A stretch of DNA of 64,000 bases from Macrostomum hystrix. Lineage: Eukaryota; Platyhelminthes; Macrostomidae. This document shows positions 36,120-50,000 of this stretch, piece by piece (within the stretch, counting starts at the first letter, position 1; each line of letters opens with the position of its first letter). A program made the position numbers and the translations under genes. The stretch covers positions 9,591,501-9,655,500 of the forward strand of contig CATNEN010000003.1 in assembly GCA_950097015.1 (NCBI GenBank), in the 5' to 3' direction. The notes beneath the pieces were generated by a model. It saw nothing but the letters and a program-made list of their open reading frames with translations. It did no database searches and was not told the origin of the DNA.

Positions 36120-37960
36120 TTGACAGCCCGATCGTTATTTATTATCAACTCGAAATTCCACATATATTTTTGTGACTGATTAATTAGTGTACCATTCGTT
36201 TATAAAACCTTTGTCGTTTGTCGTGTCTCTTGTTTTGGTAACAGTAACAGTATTTCTTATATTGCACTCGTAGTTGTGTCAATGCTGTGTGATTAATTAT
36301 GCTACGAATGGAATTTCAATGAGAAAAGCCTTTTTAACACCCAAAAATATTCAACACTGAAAAAAACTACAAACTTTCCTACTTTTTTTTCAGAAAACAC
36401 AAACTAAATATTAAATACAGGCTTTTTTCAATATGCTTCTGTCAAAAGAGTTTTGTTATAATTAGTTTATTTTATTGAATAGATCGCTAACTTGTCTAAC
36501 AAATCGAATCTTATAGTTTTTCTCATCGGTGATTAACGCCACTTTTTTCAGGTCGGATTTTCTCGAACCATGGAAAATTATTTTTGTGTATGAAACATTT
36601 TTACCTATATGTTGCAACAAATATTTATATTTTTTTGTGCTCAAACATAGATTTAAACCATATACTTCATGAATTTTATGTTTGTTTGTTTTTTCTCAAG
36701 CCAAAATTCAAAATCTAAAAAAACTTTTACTTGTTAATCTGTGATCGAACACGAGCCTTGAACTTTGAACTAAATTTGTTAGTTTTCTATTTACACCTGA
36801 ATATAAAAGAACTTTATAAAATTTGAAAGGTCCAAATTTAAGCAGCTACAATGCTTACCAAGTCAAAATCTTTTTAGTTCATCATTTACATTGTTATTTT
36901 CCGATAATTTAATATAGACAAAGTTTTTGTTTAATAATGCTATAATTAAAAAAACCTTTCAGCTACTTCTGTCCAAAGTACTCTACTTTAAGTAGACAGT
37001 GAGGTGCCGTTTGTTAAGACAGTTGGTTATTGTAGTCAATGGAGAAAAAAAATGGTTGAATTTCAAAATGTTTAGGCAAAGGAATCGAGAAAATGACACA
37101 AGATTCAATTTTGATTGTGTTATGTGCTGTGCGCTTTTCAGCAATGACGGCAATTCAATAAAGGTGTGAACGGTACACACAACAAGAGGTGGTCTTCTTA
37201 ACGGAAAAAATGCGTTTACAATTCAAGCATGAATGATTTGTGCAGGGACTGACACAGGACTAGCACAAAATTTTGCCAGTATTTTTTCAACAAGCTTTTC
37301 AAAGCTGAAGCAACGGATGTGTCGCCGATGCAGCTCTGAAAATGAATCAACTGCATAGAAGGAAGGAGGCTGTTAGATGCTCCTATGACGACACGTACGG
37401 TCAGTTAAGTAGTTAAAAAAATTAGTTGAATGAGTACATTTACTCGTACTTGTAGAGAGTAGGAAATCTGATTGATGCGATGTAATGCGAAGCGAAAAGA
37501 ACAGGTTTTCAGACTATCATGTCGAATCGTTCGTTAAATTCCATTCCTCCATATTTCTTATGTTTTATAAATTACTAGCAGTTATATTGTTTGTTATAGT
37601 TTTGTCGCCGCGTCATCACGGCCTGGTGGTAATTGTACTATTTGAATGTTGAACTAGTGTAATTAGAATAAAGGTACTCAACAGTATTGCAGAAAAAAGT
37701 AAGTAGTAAGCAATATAAAATTGTAGCAATTGACTTGAATCACAGAATTAGCGTCTTCATTTAAGCCTGTTAAGCCATAGACAAGTTTTCAAGCAACATC
37801 AGCGCACAATTTTAAATGTTGCGTGCTTTTATGAACTATAACAAACAGTTTAGCTGCTATAATGTGTTAAACTGTCAATTTTTTCAGTTACGTCATATTT
37901 TTTTCGACTTTTAAGCAAAAGTATTTAACGAATGCTTCTATTGGATGGCAGATTTTCAAA
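36120..37960. other. AT-rich intergenic region between convergent plakin and DEG/ENaC genes
   Basis: Contains the 3' flank of the plus-strand plakin gene and the 3' flank of the minus-strand channel gene. AATAAA words occur near 37155 and 37668 on the plus strand, but neither is close enough to assign. No ORF, RNA gene or tandem array was recognised. Confidence 0.5.
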
Positions 37961-38097
37961 CGTTAGAAATGACTAGATTCTGCCAGCGAAATATTTCATA
38001 CCATTTCGAACAGATAAGTTTGAATTCAGTCTTGGAAAACAAGGATTCTTTGATTGACAGCTACAGGTTTGGAAGGATTCAGGCCCCAAAGAACTCG

Positions 38098-41000
38098 TCA
38101 ACTCGGAGCTATCAGCGCTCCATCCTGCTGGCTGGAGTGGCTGCTTCGCCAGTACTGGAAGATGTCCTCGCAGGAGAGACACCTGGCGGGTCGCAGGCTT
38201 GTTGACGCTGAGCCTCGATGGTTGGGATTTGCTGGCAGATGAGTCGATTCGCGAGCTGGAACCCGCGACCCATTGCTGCCACCGCCGATGATGGAGCCAG
38301 TCGCTATCGACGCCAGATCTTCCGCATCCAACGGCGTCGAAGCTTCGACACTGTGCGGAAGTCGGGGAAGCTGGGCGGTACCGCCGTCCGAGATTGTCCA
38401 ACCGCTGCGCGACGGTAGCGGCTGACGTCGGGCGCGACGAGTCCAACGGTGACGCAACCAGCGCGATTTGCCAATCTTGTACAGGCCCAGCACCAGGGCC
38501 TGGATCATCTCGACCGACTCGAACAGGCCAACAATGCTGAGGCCCAGGTAGAGGCCTAGTAGGCCGCCAATGTCGGACATGAGCTGGGGAAACGGATACT
38601 CGGGGCTTTCAATCACTTTATCCGAAAAGATGCTGCGAGCGCGAATGTAGACATCTGAGCATTCGGACCGGAGCATGCTGCTGATGTTGTGCACAGAGAG
38701 GCTGCGAGATTCGTTCACGGCGTCCGCCTCCGTGAGGCTGGGGTCCTTGCGGAGCAGAACCTCCACTGCGATTTCCTGAAGCAGGATTGCAATAATACAG
38801 GGAGGAAATTATGTAATGTACACATAAAACCATATAAAATTATTTTTTAGATTCGTTAGTTTTTTAAATCCTTTCAATCAGACCGCAGATATCTCGCGGT
38901 CCATCTGAAGGCTGCGTACGGCTGTTCAGTCCATGGACTGGTGAGACACCACACCCACCCTTAATTACGCCATTTAACAGCTGGGTGGACTGAAGCAACG
39001 CAGAGTTAAGTGTCTTGCTAAAGGACACACTGTTCTGGTGGAGTCGGGAATCGAACTCAAGACCTTCAAGTCGTGAGTCCGGCGCTCTAATCACTAGGCC
39101 AACAGCCTACAACCTCCACAAAAGGTACAAACGTATGGAGGCAGGTAGAATACTGTGTAACATGTAGAATAGACTCCTTTCTAACAGGTATATTCGTGTC
39201 TAACAGGTATATTCGTGTCTAACAGGTATATTCGTGTCTAACAGGTATATTCGTGTCTAACAGGTATATTCGTGTCTAACAGGTATATTCGTGTCTAACA
39301 GGTATATTCGTGTCTAACAGGTATATTCGTGTCTAACAGGTATATTCGTGTCTAACAGGTATATTCGTGTCTAACAGGTATATTCGTGTCTAACAGGTAT
39401 ATTCGTGTCTAACAGGTATATTCGTGTCTAACAGGTATATTCGTGTCTAACAGGTAGAATCGTGTAGAATCGTGTCTACCAGGTTCACTCCTTTCTAACA
39501 GGTAGAATCGTGTAGAATCGTGTCTATCAGGTTCACTCCTTTCTAACAGATAGAATCGGGCCTAACGAGTACTAGCGCCTACTATCTAACAGGTCTGACA
39601 GTCTACCAGTTCTATCAGGTTGAATCCGTGTTTTTATTGGACAAGTTTAATATTATTCGAGTCACAAGATCAGAGATAACAAAGTATGACAGTTTCACTG
39701 AATTTAAATTTTCTCTTTCGATATGAATTTTACTGTGCAGTTCGGTAGAATATTTCCGAGGCTATAGAATTTCATTGCCTTAGGAAATCGGATATGACTG
39801 ATACTGACTGAATATTGAGATTGGCTTAGAAATCAAATTTGGAGACAAGTGCGTGTACACAAGCAACCGCTGATGCGGGTTCCACGACGCCGATTCTGAC
39901 TTTGTGTGTTCGATTGCTGAACTGAATGACTTAAATCACTTTTATTTGTCAAAGTTTATCGTTAATTAATGTGACATTCAAATTTTCCTTAGACTTTACA
40001 GAAGCATAAAGTACAATCACAGTCTCCATAGACATATGCTCAGAGACAGACCCTCAAGGACAGACACTCAAAGACAGACACTCAAAGACAGATACTCAAA
40101 GACAGACACTCAAAGACAGACACTTAAAGACAGACACTCAAAGACAGATACTCAAAGACAGACACTCAAAGACAGACACTCAAAGACAGATACTCAAAGA
40201 CAGACACTCAAAGACAGACACTTAAAGACAGACACTCATAGACAGACACTCAAAGACAGATACTCAAAGACAGACACTCAAAGACAGATACTCAAAGACA
40301 GATACTTAAGGACAGATACTCAAAGACAGATACTCAGAGACATACTCAAAGACAGACACTCAAAGACAGATACTCATAGACAGACACTCAAAGATACACT
40401 TTTAGACAGACCTTAAAAGACAAACGTGGGAAAGACAGACCCGCAGAGACACAATATAGAGGCAGACTGAAAGACAGACACAATAAATAATACAATTTTA
40501 TAGCAGACACTAGAAAGGAAAAAGTCTTTAAGGACATTCGCATAAACTGTCACTCACTAGACAATGACAGAACGGTCATCAACCAAAGGGCACTGCTTAG
40601 GCTACAGAAATAATAAGCAGCTTAATCAGATAAATGATACCAAGGTCAGAATATCAAGTACCACATTTTGTCAATCGGAAATCAGTCTTTAAGAAAACAA
40701 ACTTTATAATTTATTTAGCACCAGACTCAGGCATCTAAGAAGTTGGTTTTATTTGTACTTTTTATAGTACAACTTGCTTCTCTTGGTAAGAAAAAAAATT
40801 TTAGATTGATAAGATTTTTTGAATGAGAGCAGATGGATGGGATTTGAAGAAGACAGTATATAGATAAGATTTAGTGAAGAGAAGTAGACAGACCAGATTT
40901 CGCGGAAGGGAGTAGATAGATGAGAAATAGGCCGGAGAGATTAAATAGAGGAAAAATTGGGAAGAGAGTAGATGTAGGAGATTTTGGGGAAGAGAGTAGA

Positions 41001-44000
41001 TGTAGGAGATTTTGGGGAAGAGCCAAGATAGGAGATTTTGGGGATGATAGTACTCGTAGATAAATGAGAAATAGGGAAGAGGGTAGTAGATCGAGGAGAA
41101 ATAGGGAAGAGAGTAGTAGATCGAGGAGAAATGGGGAAGAGAGTAGTAGATTGAGGAGAAATGGGGAAGAGAGTAGTAGATCGAGGAGAAATGGGGAAGA
41201 GAGTAGTAGATCGAGGAGAAATAGGGAAGAGAGTAGTAGATCGAGGAGAAATAGGGAAGAGAGTAGTAGATCGAGGAGAAATAGGGAAGAGAGTAGTAGA
41301 TTGAGGAGAAATGGGGAAGAGAGTAGTAGATCGAGGAGAAATGGGGGAGAGAGTAGTAGATCGAGGAGAAATGGGAAAGAGAGTAGTAGATCGAGGAGAA
41401 ATAGGGAAGAGGGTAGTAGATCGAGGAGAAATAGGGAAGAGGGTAGTAGATCGAGGAGAAATAGGGAAGAGAGTAGTAGATCGAGGAGAAATAGGGAAGA
41501 GAGTAGTAGATCGAGGAGAAATAGGGAAGAGAGTAGTAGATCGAGGAGAAATAGGGAAGAGAGTAGTAGATCGACGAGAAATGGGGGAGAGAGTAGTAGA
41601 TCGAGGAGAAATAGGGAAGAGAGTAGTAGATCGAGGAGAAATAGGGAAGAGAGTAGTAGATCGAGGAGAAATAGGGAAGAGAGTAGTAGATCGAGGAGAA
41701 ATGGGGGAGAGAGTAGTAGATCGAGGAGAAATAGGGAAGAGAGTAGTAGATCGACGAGAAATGGGGGAGTGAGTAGTAGATCGAGGAGAAATGGGGGAGA
41801 GAGTAGTAGATTGAGGAGAAATGGGGAAGAGAGTAGTAGATCGAGGAGAAATGGGGGAGAGAGTAGTAGATCGAGGAGAAATAGGGAAGAGAGTTGTAGA
41901 TCGAGGAGAAATAGGGAAGAGAGTAGTAGATCGAGGAGAAATAGGGAAGAGAGTAGTAGATCGAGGAGAAATGGGGAAGAGAGTAGTAGATCGAGGAGAA
42001 ATAGGGAAGAGAGTAGTAGATCGAGGAGAAATAGGGAAGAGAGTAGTAGATCGAGGAGAAATGGAGGAGAGAGTAGTAGATCGAGGAGAAATAGGGAAGA
42101 GAGTAGTAGATCGACGAGAAATGGGGGAGTGAGTAGTAGATCGAGGAGAAATAGGGAAGAGAGTAGTAGATCGAGGAGAAATAGGGACGAGAGTAGTAGA
42201 TCGAGGAGAAATAGGGACGAGAGTAGTAGATCGAGGAGAAATGGGGGAGAGAGTAGTAGATCGACTAGAAATGGGGGAGAGAGTAGTAGATAGAGGAGAA
42301 ATAGGGGAGAGAGTAGTAGATCGACTAGAAATGGGGGAGAGAGTAGTAGATAGAGGAGAAATAGGGGAGAGAGTAGTAGATCGACTAGAAATGGGGGAGA
42401 GAGTAGTAGATAGAGGAGAAATAGGGGAGAGAGTAGTAGATCGAGGAGAAATGGGGGAGAGAGTAGTAGATCGAGGAGAAATAGGGAAGAGAGTAGTAGA
42501 TCGACGAGAAATGGGGGAGTGAGTAGTAGATCGAGGAGAAATGGGGGAGAGAGTAGTAGATTGAGGAGAAATGGGGAAGAGAGTAGTAGATCGAGGAGAA
42601 ATGGGGGAGAGAGTAGTAGATCGAGGAGAAATAGGGAAGAGAGTTGTAGATCGAGGAGAAATAGGGAAGAGAGTAGTAGATCGAGGAGAAATAGGGAAGA
42701 GAGTAGTAGATCGAGGAGAAATGGGGAAGAGAGTAGTAGATCGAGGAGAAATAGGGAAGAGAGTAGTAGATCGAGGAGAAATAGGGAAGAGAGTAGTAGA
42801 TCGAGGAGAAATGGAGGAGAGAGTAGTAGATCGAGGAGAAATAGGGAAGAGAGTAGTAGATCGACGAGAAATGGGGGAGTGAGTAGTAGATCGAGGAGAA
42901 ATAGGGAAGAGAGTAGTAGATCGAGGAGAAATAGGGACGAGAGTAGTAGATCGAGGAGAAATAGGGACGAGAGTAGTAGATCGAGGAGAAATGGGGGAGA
43001 GAGTAGTAGATCGACTAGAAATGGGGGAGAGAGTAGTAGATAGAGGAGAAATAGGGGAGAGAGTAGTAGATCGACTAGAAATGGGGGAGAGAGTAGTAGA
43101 TAGAGGAGAAATAGGGGAGAGAGTAGTAGATCGACTAGAAATGGGGGAGAGAGTAGTAGATAGAGGAGAAATAGGGGAGAGAGTAGTAGATCGACTAGAA
43201 ATGGGGGAGAGAGTAGTAGATAGAGGAGAAATAGGGAAGAGAGTAGTAGATCGAGAAGAAATAGGGAAGAGAGTAGTAGATAGAGGAGAAATAGGGAAGA
43301 GAGTAGTAGATAGAGGAGAAATAGGGAAGAGAGTAGTAGATCGAGGAGAAATAGGGAAGAGAGTAGTAGATCGACGAGAAATGGGGGATAGAGTAGTAGA
43401 TCGAGGAGAAATAGGGAAGAGAGTAGTAGATCGAGGAGAAATAGGGAAGAGAGTAGTAGATCGACGAGAAATGGGGGATAGAGTAGTAGATCGAGGAGAA
43501 ATGGGGAAGAGAGTTGTAGATCGAGGAGAAATAGGGAAGAGAGTAGTAGATCGAGGAGAAATGGGGGAGTAGTAGATCGAGGAGAAATAGGAAAGAGAGT
43601 AGTAGATCGAGGAGAAATAGGGAAGAGAGTAGTAGATCGAGAAGAAATAGGGAAGAGAGTAGTAGATCGAGAAGAAATAGGGAAGAGAGTAGTAGATAGA
43701 GGAGAAATAGGGAAGAGAGTAGTAGATCGAGGAGAAATAGGGAAGAGAGTAGTAGATCGACGAGAAATGGGGGATAGAGTAGTAGATCGAGGAGAAATAG
43801 GGAAGAGAGTAGTAGATCGAGGAGAAATAGGGAAGAGAGTAGTAGATCGACGAGAAATGGGGGATAGAGTAGTAGATCGAGGAGAAATGGGGAAGAGAGT
43901 TGTAGATCGAGGAGAAATAGGGAAGAGAGTAGTAGATCGAGAAGAAATAGGGAAGAGAGTAGTAGATCGAGAAGAAATAGGGAAGAGAGTAGTAGATAGA

Positions 44001-47000
44001 GGAGAAATAGGGAAGAGAGTAGTAGATCGAGGAGAAATAGGGAAGAGAGTAGTAGATCGACGAGAAATGGGGGATAGAGTAGTAGATCGAGGAGAAATAG
44101 GGAAGAGAGTAGTAGATCGAGGAGAAATAGGGAAGAGAGTAGTAGATCGACGAGAAATGGGGGATAGAGTAGTAGATCGAGGAGAAATGGGGAAGAGAGT
44201 TGTAGATCGAGGAGAAATAGGGAAGAGAGTAGTAGATCGACGAGAAATGGGGGAGAGAGTAGTAGATCGAGGAGAAATGGGGGAGAGAGTAGTAGATCGA
44301 GGAGAAATGGGGGAGAGAGTAGTAGATCGAGGAGAAATAGGGAAGAGAGTAGTAGATCGAGGAGAAATAGGGAAGAGAGTAGTAGATCGACGAGAAATGG
44401 GGGAGAGAGTAGTAGATCGAGGAGAAATGGGGGAGAGAGTAGTAGATCGAGGAGAAATGGGGGAGAGAGTAGTAGATCGAGGAGAAATAGGGAAGAGAGT
44501 AGTAGATGGAGGAGAAATAGAGAAGAGAGTAGTAGATCGAGGAGAAATGGGGGAGAGAGTAGTAGATCGAGGAGAAATGGGGGAGAGAGTAGTAGATCGA
44601 GGAGAAATAGGGAAGAGAGTAGTAGATGGAGGAGAAATAGAGAAGAGAGTAGTAGATCGAGGAGAAATGGGGGATAGAGTAGTAGATCGAGGAGAAATGG
44701 GGAAGAGAGTAGTAGATCGAGGAGAAATAGGGAAGAGAGTAGTAGATTGAGGAGAAATGGGGGAGAGAGTAGTAGATCGAGGAGAAATGGGGAAGAGAGT
44801 AGTAGATGGAGGAGAAATAGGGAAGAGAGTAGTAGATCGACGAGAAATGGGGGAGAGAGTAGTAGATCGAGGAGAAATAGGGAAGAGAGTAGTAGATTGA
44901 GGAGAAATAGGGGGAGAGTAGTAGGTCGAGGAGAAATGGGGGGAGAGAGTAGTAGATCGAGGAGAAATAGGGAAGAGAGTAGTAGATCGAGGAGAAATAG
45001 GGAAGAGAGTAGTAGATCGAGGAGAAATAGGGAAGAGAGTAGTAGATCGAGGAGAAATGGGGGAGAGAGTAGTAGATCGAGGAGAAATAGGGAAGAGAGT
45101 AGTAGATCGAGGAGAAATAGGGAAGAGAGTAGTAGATCGAGGAGAAATAGGGAAGAGAGTAGTAGATCGACGAGAAATGGGGGAGAGAGTAGTAGATAAA
45201 TGAGAACTAGGGGAGAGAGCCAAAAACTTGGAACCACGTGCCTCCAGCGCAAGCAGCGGTACAGGCATAGGTGAAGCGACAAATAATTACCGTGAGGTAT
45301 GTTTTCGAATCGATCAAGCATAAGAATTGACACGGAAAATTAGCATTAGCTCGACTGGTTTAACTTTTGTCTCAGATCGCTAGCAAATATTTTATATCCC
45401 TCAGTCTAACTGTGATCCCATCGAAAAGCAAGGCAGTAAACGAGAAAATTGACAAATGAGAATCTGTCCTAGCAACCTCCTAGATCCCCTAATTGTCCAT
45501 CAATAAATGACAAATAAATTACCGATTTAATTCTAAGCATAGACCGGACTCCAATGCAGGTTTATAAGTCTATATGGAATGGGTTAGAAAATTGATTGAC
45601 ACTGAATGTGTCCAACTCTATATATCTCTCACACTTTCCACAGAGCATTTTTCACTTCTCCATATCAAATCGAGATCGTTTTTGCTTTTCGTCCACAGTT
45701 TTAATGTAAACGCTTCTATTTTTCTACGGTTATATAGCAAATGAACTATTTGGGAGAAATTTTGTGGACTAGGATAAGAGATTGCGTGGAGGGCATACAC
45801 TCCAGGGATTTCTATATCAGTTGCAACCAGTCAAATAAAATGAGTTAACGAGATACGAAATTAACGATTTTAATAAGTCAGAGTTAATATTTCTTGAGGA
45901 AACCTAATATTTTCCTATACTAGAATTGGAATAAGGCTTAGAAAGTGTTTTATTGCTTCTACTGTAGCTCTGAGGGATTCGTGGAGAAAACTGAAATTCG
46001 AGTCAAACATCGATTTCATTCTTCTGTAGAAAAAAAGTAAAGCAAATATTATAGAGATGAGACAGTGGAGGAGACTAAATAGAGAGGAGAGAGGAGAGAG
46101 GAGAGAGTGAAGTAGAGAGGAGATAGTGGAGTAGAGAGGAGAGAGTGGAGTAGTGAGGAGAGAGTGGAGTAGAGAGGAGAGAGTGGAGTAGAGAGGAAAG
46201 AGTGGAGTAGAGAGGAGATAGTGGAGTAGCGAGGAGATAGTGGAGTAGAGAGGAGATAGTGGAGTAGAGAGGAGATAGTGGAGTAGAGAGGAGATAGTGG
46301 AGTAGAGAGGAGAGAGTGGAGTAGCGAGGAGAGAGTGGTGTAGAGAGGAGAGAGTGGAGTAGCGAGGAGAGAGTGGAGTAGAGAGGAGAGAGTGGAGTAG
46401 CGAGGAGAGAGTGGAGTAGAGAGGAGAGAGTGGAGTAGCGAGGAGAGAGTGGAGTAGAGAGGAGAGAGTGGAGTAGAGAGGAGAGAGTGGAGTAGAGAGG
46501 AGAGAGTGGAGTAGAGAGGAGAGAGTGGAGTAGCGAGGAGATAGTGGAGTAGAGAGGAGAGAGTGGAGTAGCGAGGAGATAGTCGAGTAGAGAGGAGAGA
46601 GTGGAGTAGAGAGGAGATAGTGGAGTAGCGAGGAGAGAGTGGAGTAGAGAGGAGAGAGTCGAGTAGAGAGGAGAGAGTGGAGTAGAGAGGAGAGAGTGGA
46701 GTAGAGAGGAAAGAGTGGAGTAGAGAGGAGAGAGTGGAGTAGAGAGGAGAGAGTGGAGTAGAGAGGAAAGAGTGGAGTAGAGAGGAGATAGTGGAGTAGC
46801 GAGGAGAGAGTCGAGTAGAGAGAGTGATAGGATGGCTAGAGGAGATTGGATGGCTAGAACATCAATTAACTGCAGTTAAAAGTTCTAGCTACAACTGCAA
46901 GTTGTATCCACTAGACTTAAGTCGGTGAATTTCACAAATTTATCACAAATTAATAGGCAGAAGTGTCACTAGACTATTTGGATAACCGTCGTACAAATAA

Positions 47001-50000
47001 ACTAGAATTTTCACTAATTTAGAAAATCGCGAGCAAATTTTCATAGCACTGTGCATTCTTTAAGATACATTTCGATTGGCACCTTTCAGTTACGTTGTAC
47101 TTGCAAGCATGGTGTAAACAGAGTTTTCTACTTTTAAGAAAGATTGAAAAAATTATGACAGGCCAGCAAAGAAGCAGAGATTTTTTGAAGACAGGTAAAA
47201 AATATCGTTTCTTCGATCTAGCAAGTGCAAAGTTGCTGGCATTCAAGGGTTTCACAGTTGCCGTGCCCACAAAATAACTGTGCCATTGTCTGATTGTTCA
47301 ACATATAAACATGGGCAAATGCCTGACTTCTGGTTCCCTTATACAAACACATGCACGAAGATTGGTTCCACATCTATCAGATTGGTTCCACATCTATCAG
47401 ATTGGTTCCACATCTATCAGATTGGTTCCACATCTAACAGTTTGGTTCCATATCTAACAGTTTGGTTCCACATCTATCAGATTGGTTCCACATCTATCAG
47501 TTTGGTTCCACATCTATCAGATTGGTTCCACATCTAACAGTTTGGTTCCACATCTAACAGTTTGGTTCCATATCTAACAGTTTGGTTCCACATCTATCAG
47601 ATTGGTTCCAGCCGTGTTTCCGGTTTGAGATTTTAAGGTTTCCGGTTTGGTATTTTCAGGTTTCCGGTTTGGGATTTCAGGTTTCCGGTTTGGGATTTTC
47701 AGGTTTCCGGTTTGGGATTTTCAGGTTTCCGGTTTGGGATTTTCAGGTTTCCGGTTTGGTATTTTCAGGTTTCCGGTTTGGGATTTTCAGGTTTCCGGTT
47801 TGGGATATTCAGGTTTGCGGTTCGGGATCTCTATCTCAGAAATGGCACTGAATCCTTGTGCGTTTCCATGTGATTTAAAAATAATTTTTTGGTTATTATT
47901 TTAGAAAAAAGTTTTAAAATACTTTTTTAGGAATGTCCAACTCTCACTGAACTATTACTTTGTTAATCTTGGTACTGATTCTCCATCAGTGCTGGCCAAG
48001 ATAAAAGTCGACCCCATTGCAGGAGGGGGGCAGAATGCCCACATTCCTTCACCGGTGCCACAGAAAGAGCGCCAAAGACAATATTCGCAATGCTTTATCA
48101 CTGTCACGCCAAAGTGACCCCGCCGCGACCCACTCATCAATTTTCTTGTTTTTTCAACGTGTCTTATCTGTTCCAAGCTCTTTATTTATTAGTAACATAC
48201 CTGGCGCCCATTACAGCAATTTACTTTGCTGCTGTGGCAACATACGTTGACACTAATCTTCATAACTAGAATTTTCATTCTTTGAAGGCCTAGCCAAGAT
48301 GGAATTTAGGATTGCTATGAACCGTTGGGTCATTGCAGTGCATTTAGTCATATAACTGCTTCTAAAAATAGGAATTGGCATCCACCATTTTTAATTAGGA
48401 TTCTTACCTTACCGTTAAGATGAGGGTGCACTCTACACAAATTGTCTTTTTGGAATGAGGTTGCAGTAGACACCTTATCTCTGGAATGAGGGTGCAGTAG
48501 ACACCTTATCTTTGGAATGAGGTTGCAGTAGACACCTTATCTCTGGAATGAGGGTGCAGTAGACACCTTATCTCTGGAATGAGGGTGCAGTAGACACCTT
48601 ATCTCTGGAATGAGGGTGCAGTAGACACCTTATCTTTGGAATGAGGGTGCAGTAGACACCTTATCTCTGGAATGAGGGTGCAGTAGACACATTATCTCTG
48701 GAATGAGGGTGCAGTAAACACCTTATCTTTGGAATGAGGGTGCAGTAGACACATTATCTCTGGAATGAGGGTGCAGTAGACACATTATCTCTGGAATGAG
48801 GGTGCAGTAGACACCTTATCTCTGGAATGAGGGTGCAGTAAGCACCTGATCTTTGGAATGAGGGTGCAGTAGACACATTATCTCTGGAATGAGGGTGCAG
48901 TAAACACCTTATCTCTGGAATGAGGGTGCAGTAAACACCTTATCTCTGGAATGAGGGTGCAGTAGACACCTTATCTTTGGAATGAGGTTGCAGTAAACAC
49001 CTTATCTCTGGAATGAGGTTGCAGTAAACACCTTATCTCTGGAATGAGGGTGCAGTAAACACCTTATCTCTGGAATGAGGGTGCAGTAAACACCTTATCT
49101 CTGGAATGAGGGTTCAGTAAACACCTTCTCTCTGGAATGAGGGTGTATTAAATACCTTATCTCTGGAATGAGGTGCAGTAAACACCTTCTCTCTGGAATG
49201 AGGGTGTATTAAATACCTTAGGCAAGGATCCGAACAAGGGATCAAACAGCTTTATACTGTTTTTGCATCTTTAAACACAATTGGAACAAATCTCTCGTGT
49301 ACCTTATTCACGATCAATTTCAGTTCGCTCTAGGTGAGCACAAAGCTATACGATAATGCATTATACATTTTGCATAATTGAATTGACAGACATCAAAGAA
49401 AGTAGGGCTAAGCTAAGGCGATACACAGCCCAATAGGAAGGCCGTCTAGTATTGATTCGAATAGCAGTTCTCAAATGATAAGGCGGTGGATGTTTTTTTG
49501 CAGCAGAAAATTCTTTACATACGAGCCGTCGTAAGTTCATATTTCACATTTTTTCAGCCTCGGCATTTACATAAAAGCGTGAGATTCGGGTATAGTTATA
49601 TTGAGCATTAATTCTGCTAGATTTTCTTTCTTTTCTAGCCAAGCAGCAATCTCTCTATAGTATGACTACAATCGACCAGGGCCCCAGGGGGGGAGAGGCG
49701 ATGAGAGTTGAAGAGTTGTGAGTACATGTGGAAGCAAGGGTCTCAAGTGTGGAATCGAACAAGCTAAGGGGGGGGGTGCTCAGGTCTGGAAAGATTTGGA
49801 TGGGGTGTGAAAAGCGTATTTAAGCGGAACATGTTTGAGATTTGAGCACGCCGCGCGTTTTAGGTGGATGAGGTGGGTGCCAGACTCAGTGGGGATTTAA
49901 AAAAACAAAAGTGATTTAGGTATCGAATCCTATGACTGAGGGCTGCCGAGATTCTGCGATAAAAATTACCACCACGATGTCAGCACGGCTTAAAATGTAT

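Noticed and set aside
40871-45333. Minus-strand ORFs of 1,465 and 712 aa and plus-strand ORFs up to 409 aa
   Set aside because: They are produced by the stop-free 30-nt satellite. The apparent protein changes frame mid-array without consequence, and both strands are open. There are no splice or domain signals.
47155-47277. Short plus-strand ORF (MTGQQRSRDF...)
   Set aside because: It is only about 40 codons from its ATG, has no homology, and lies in an intron of the opposite-strand gene.
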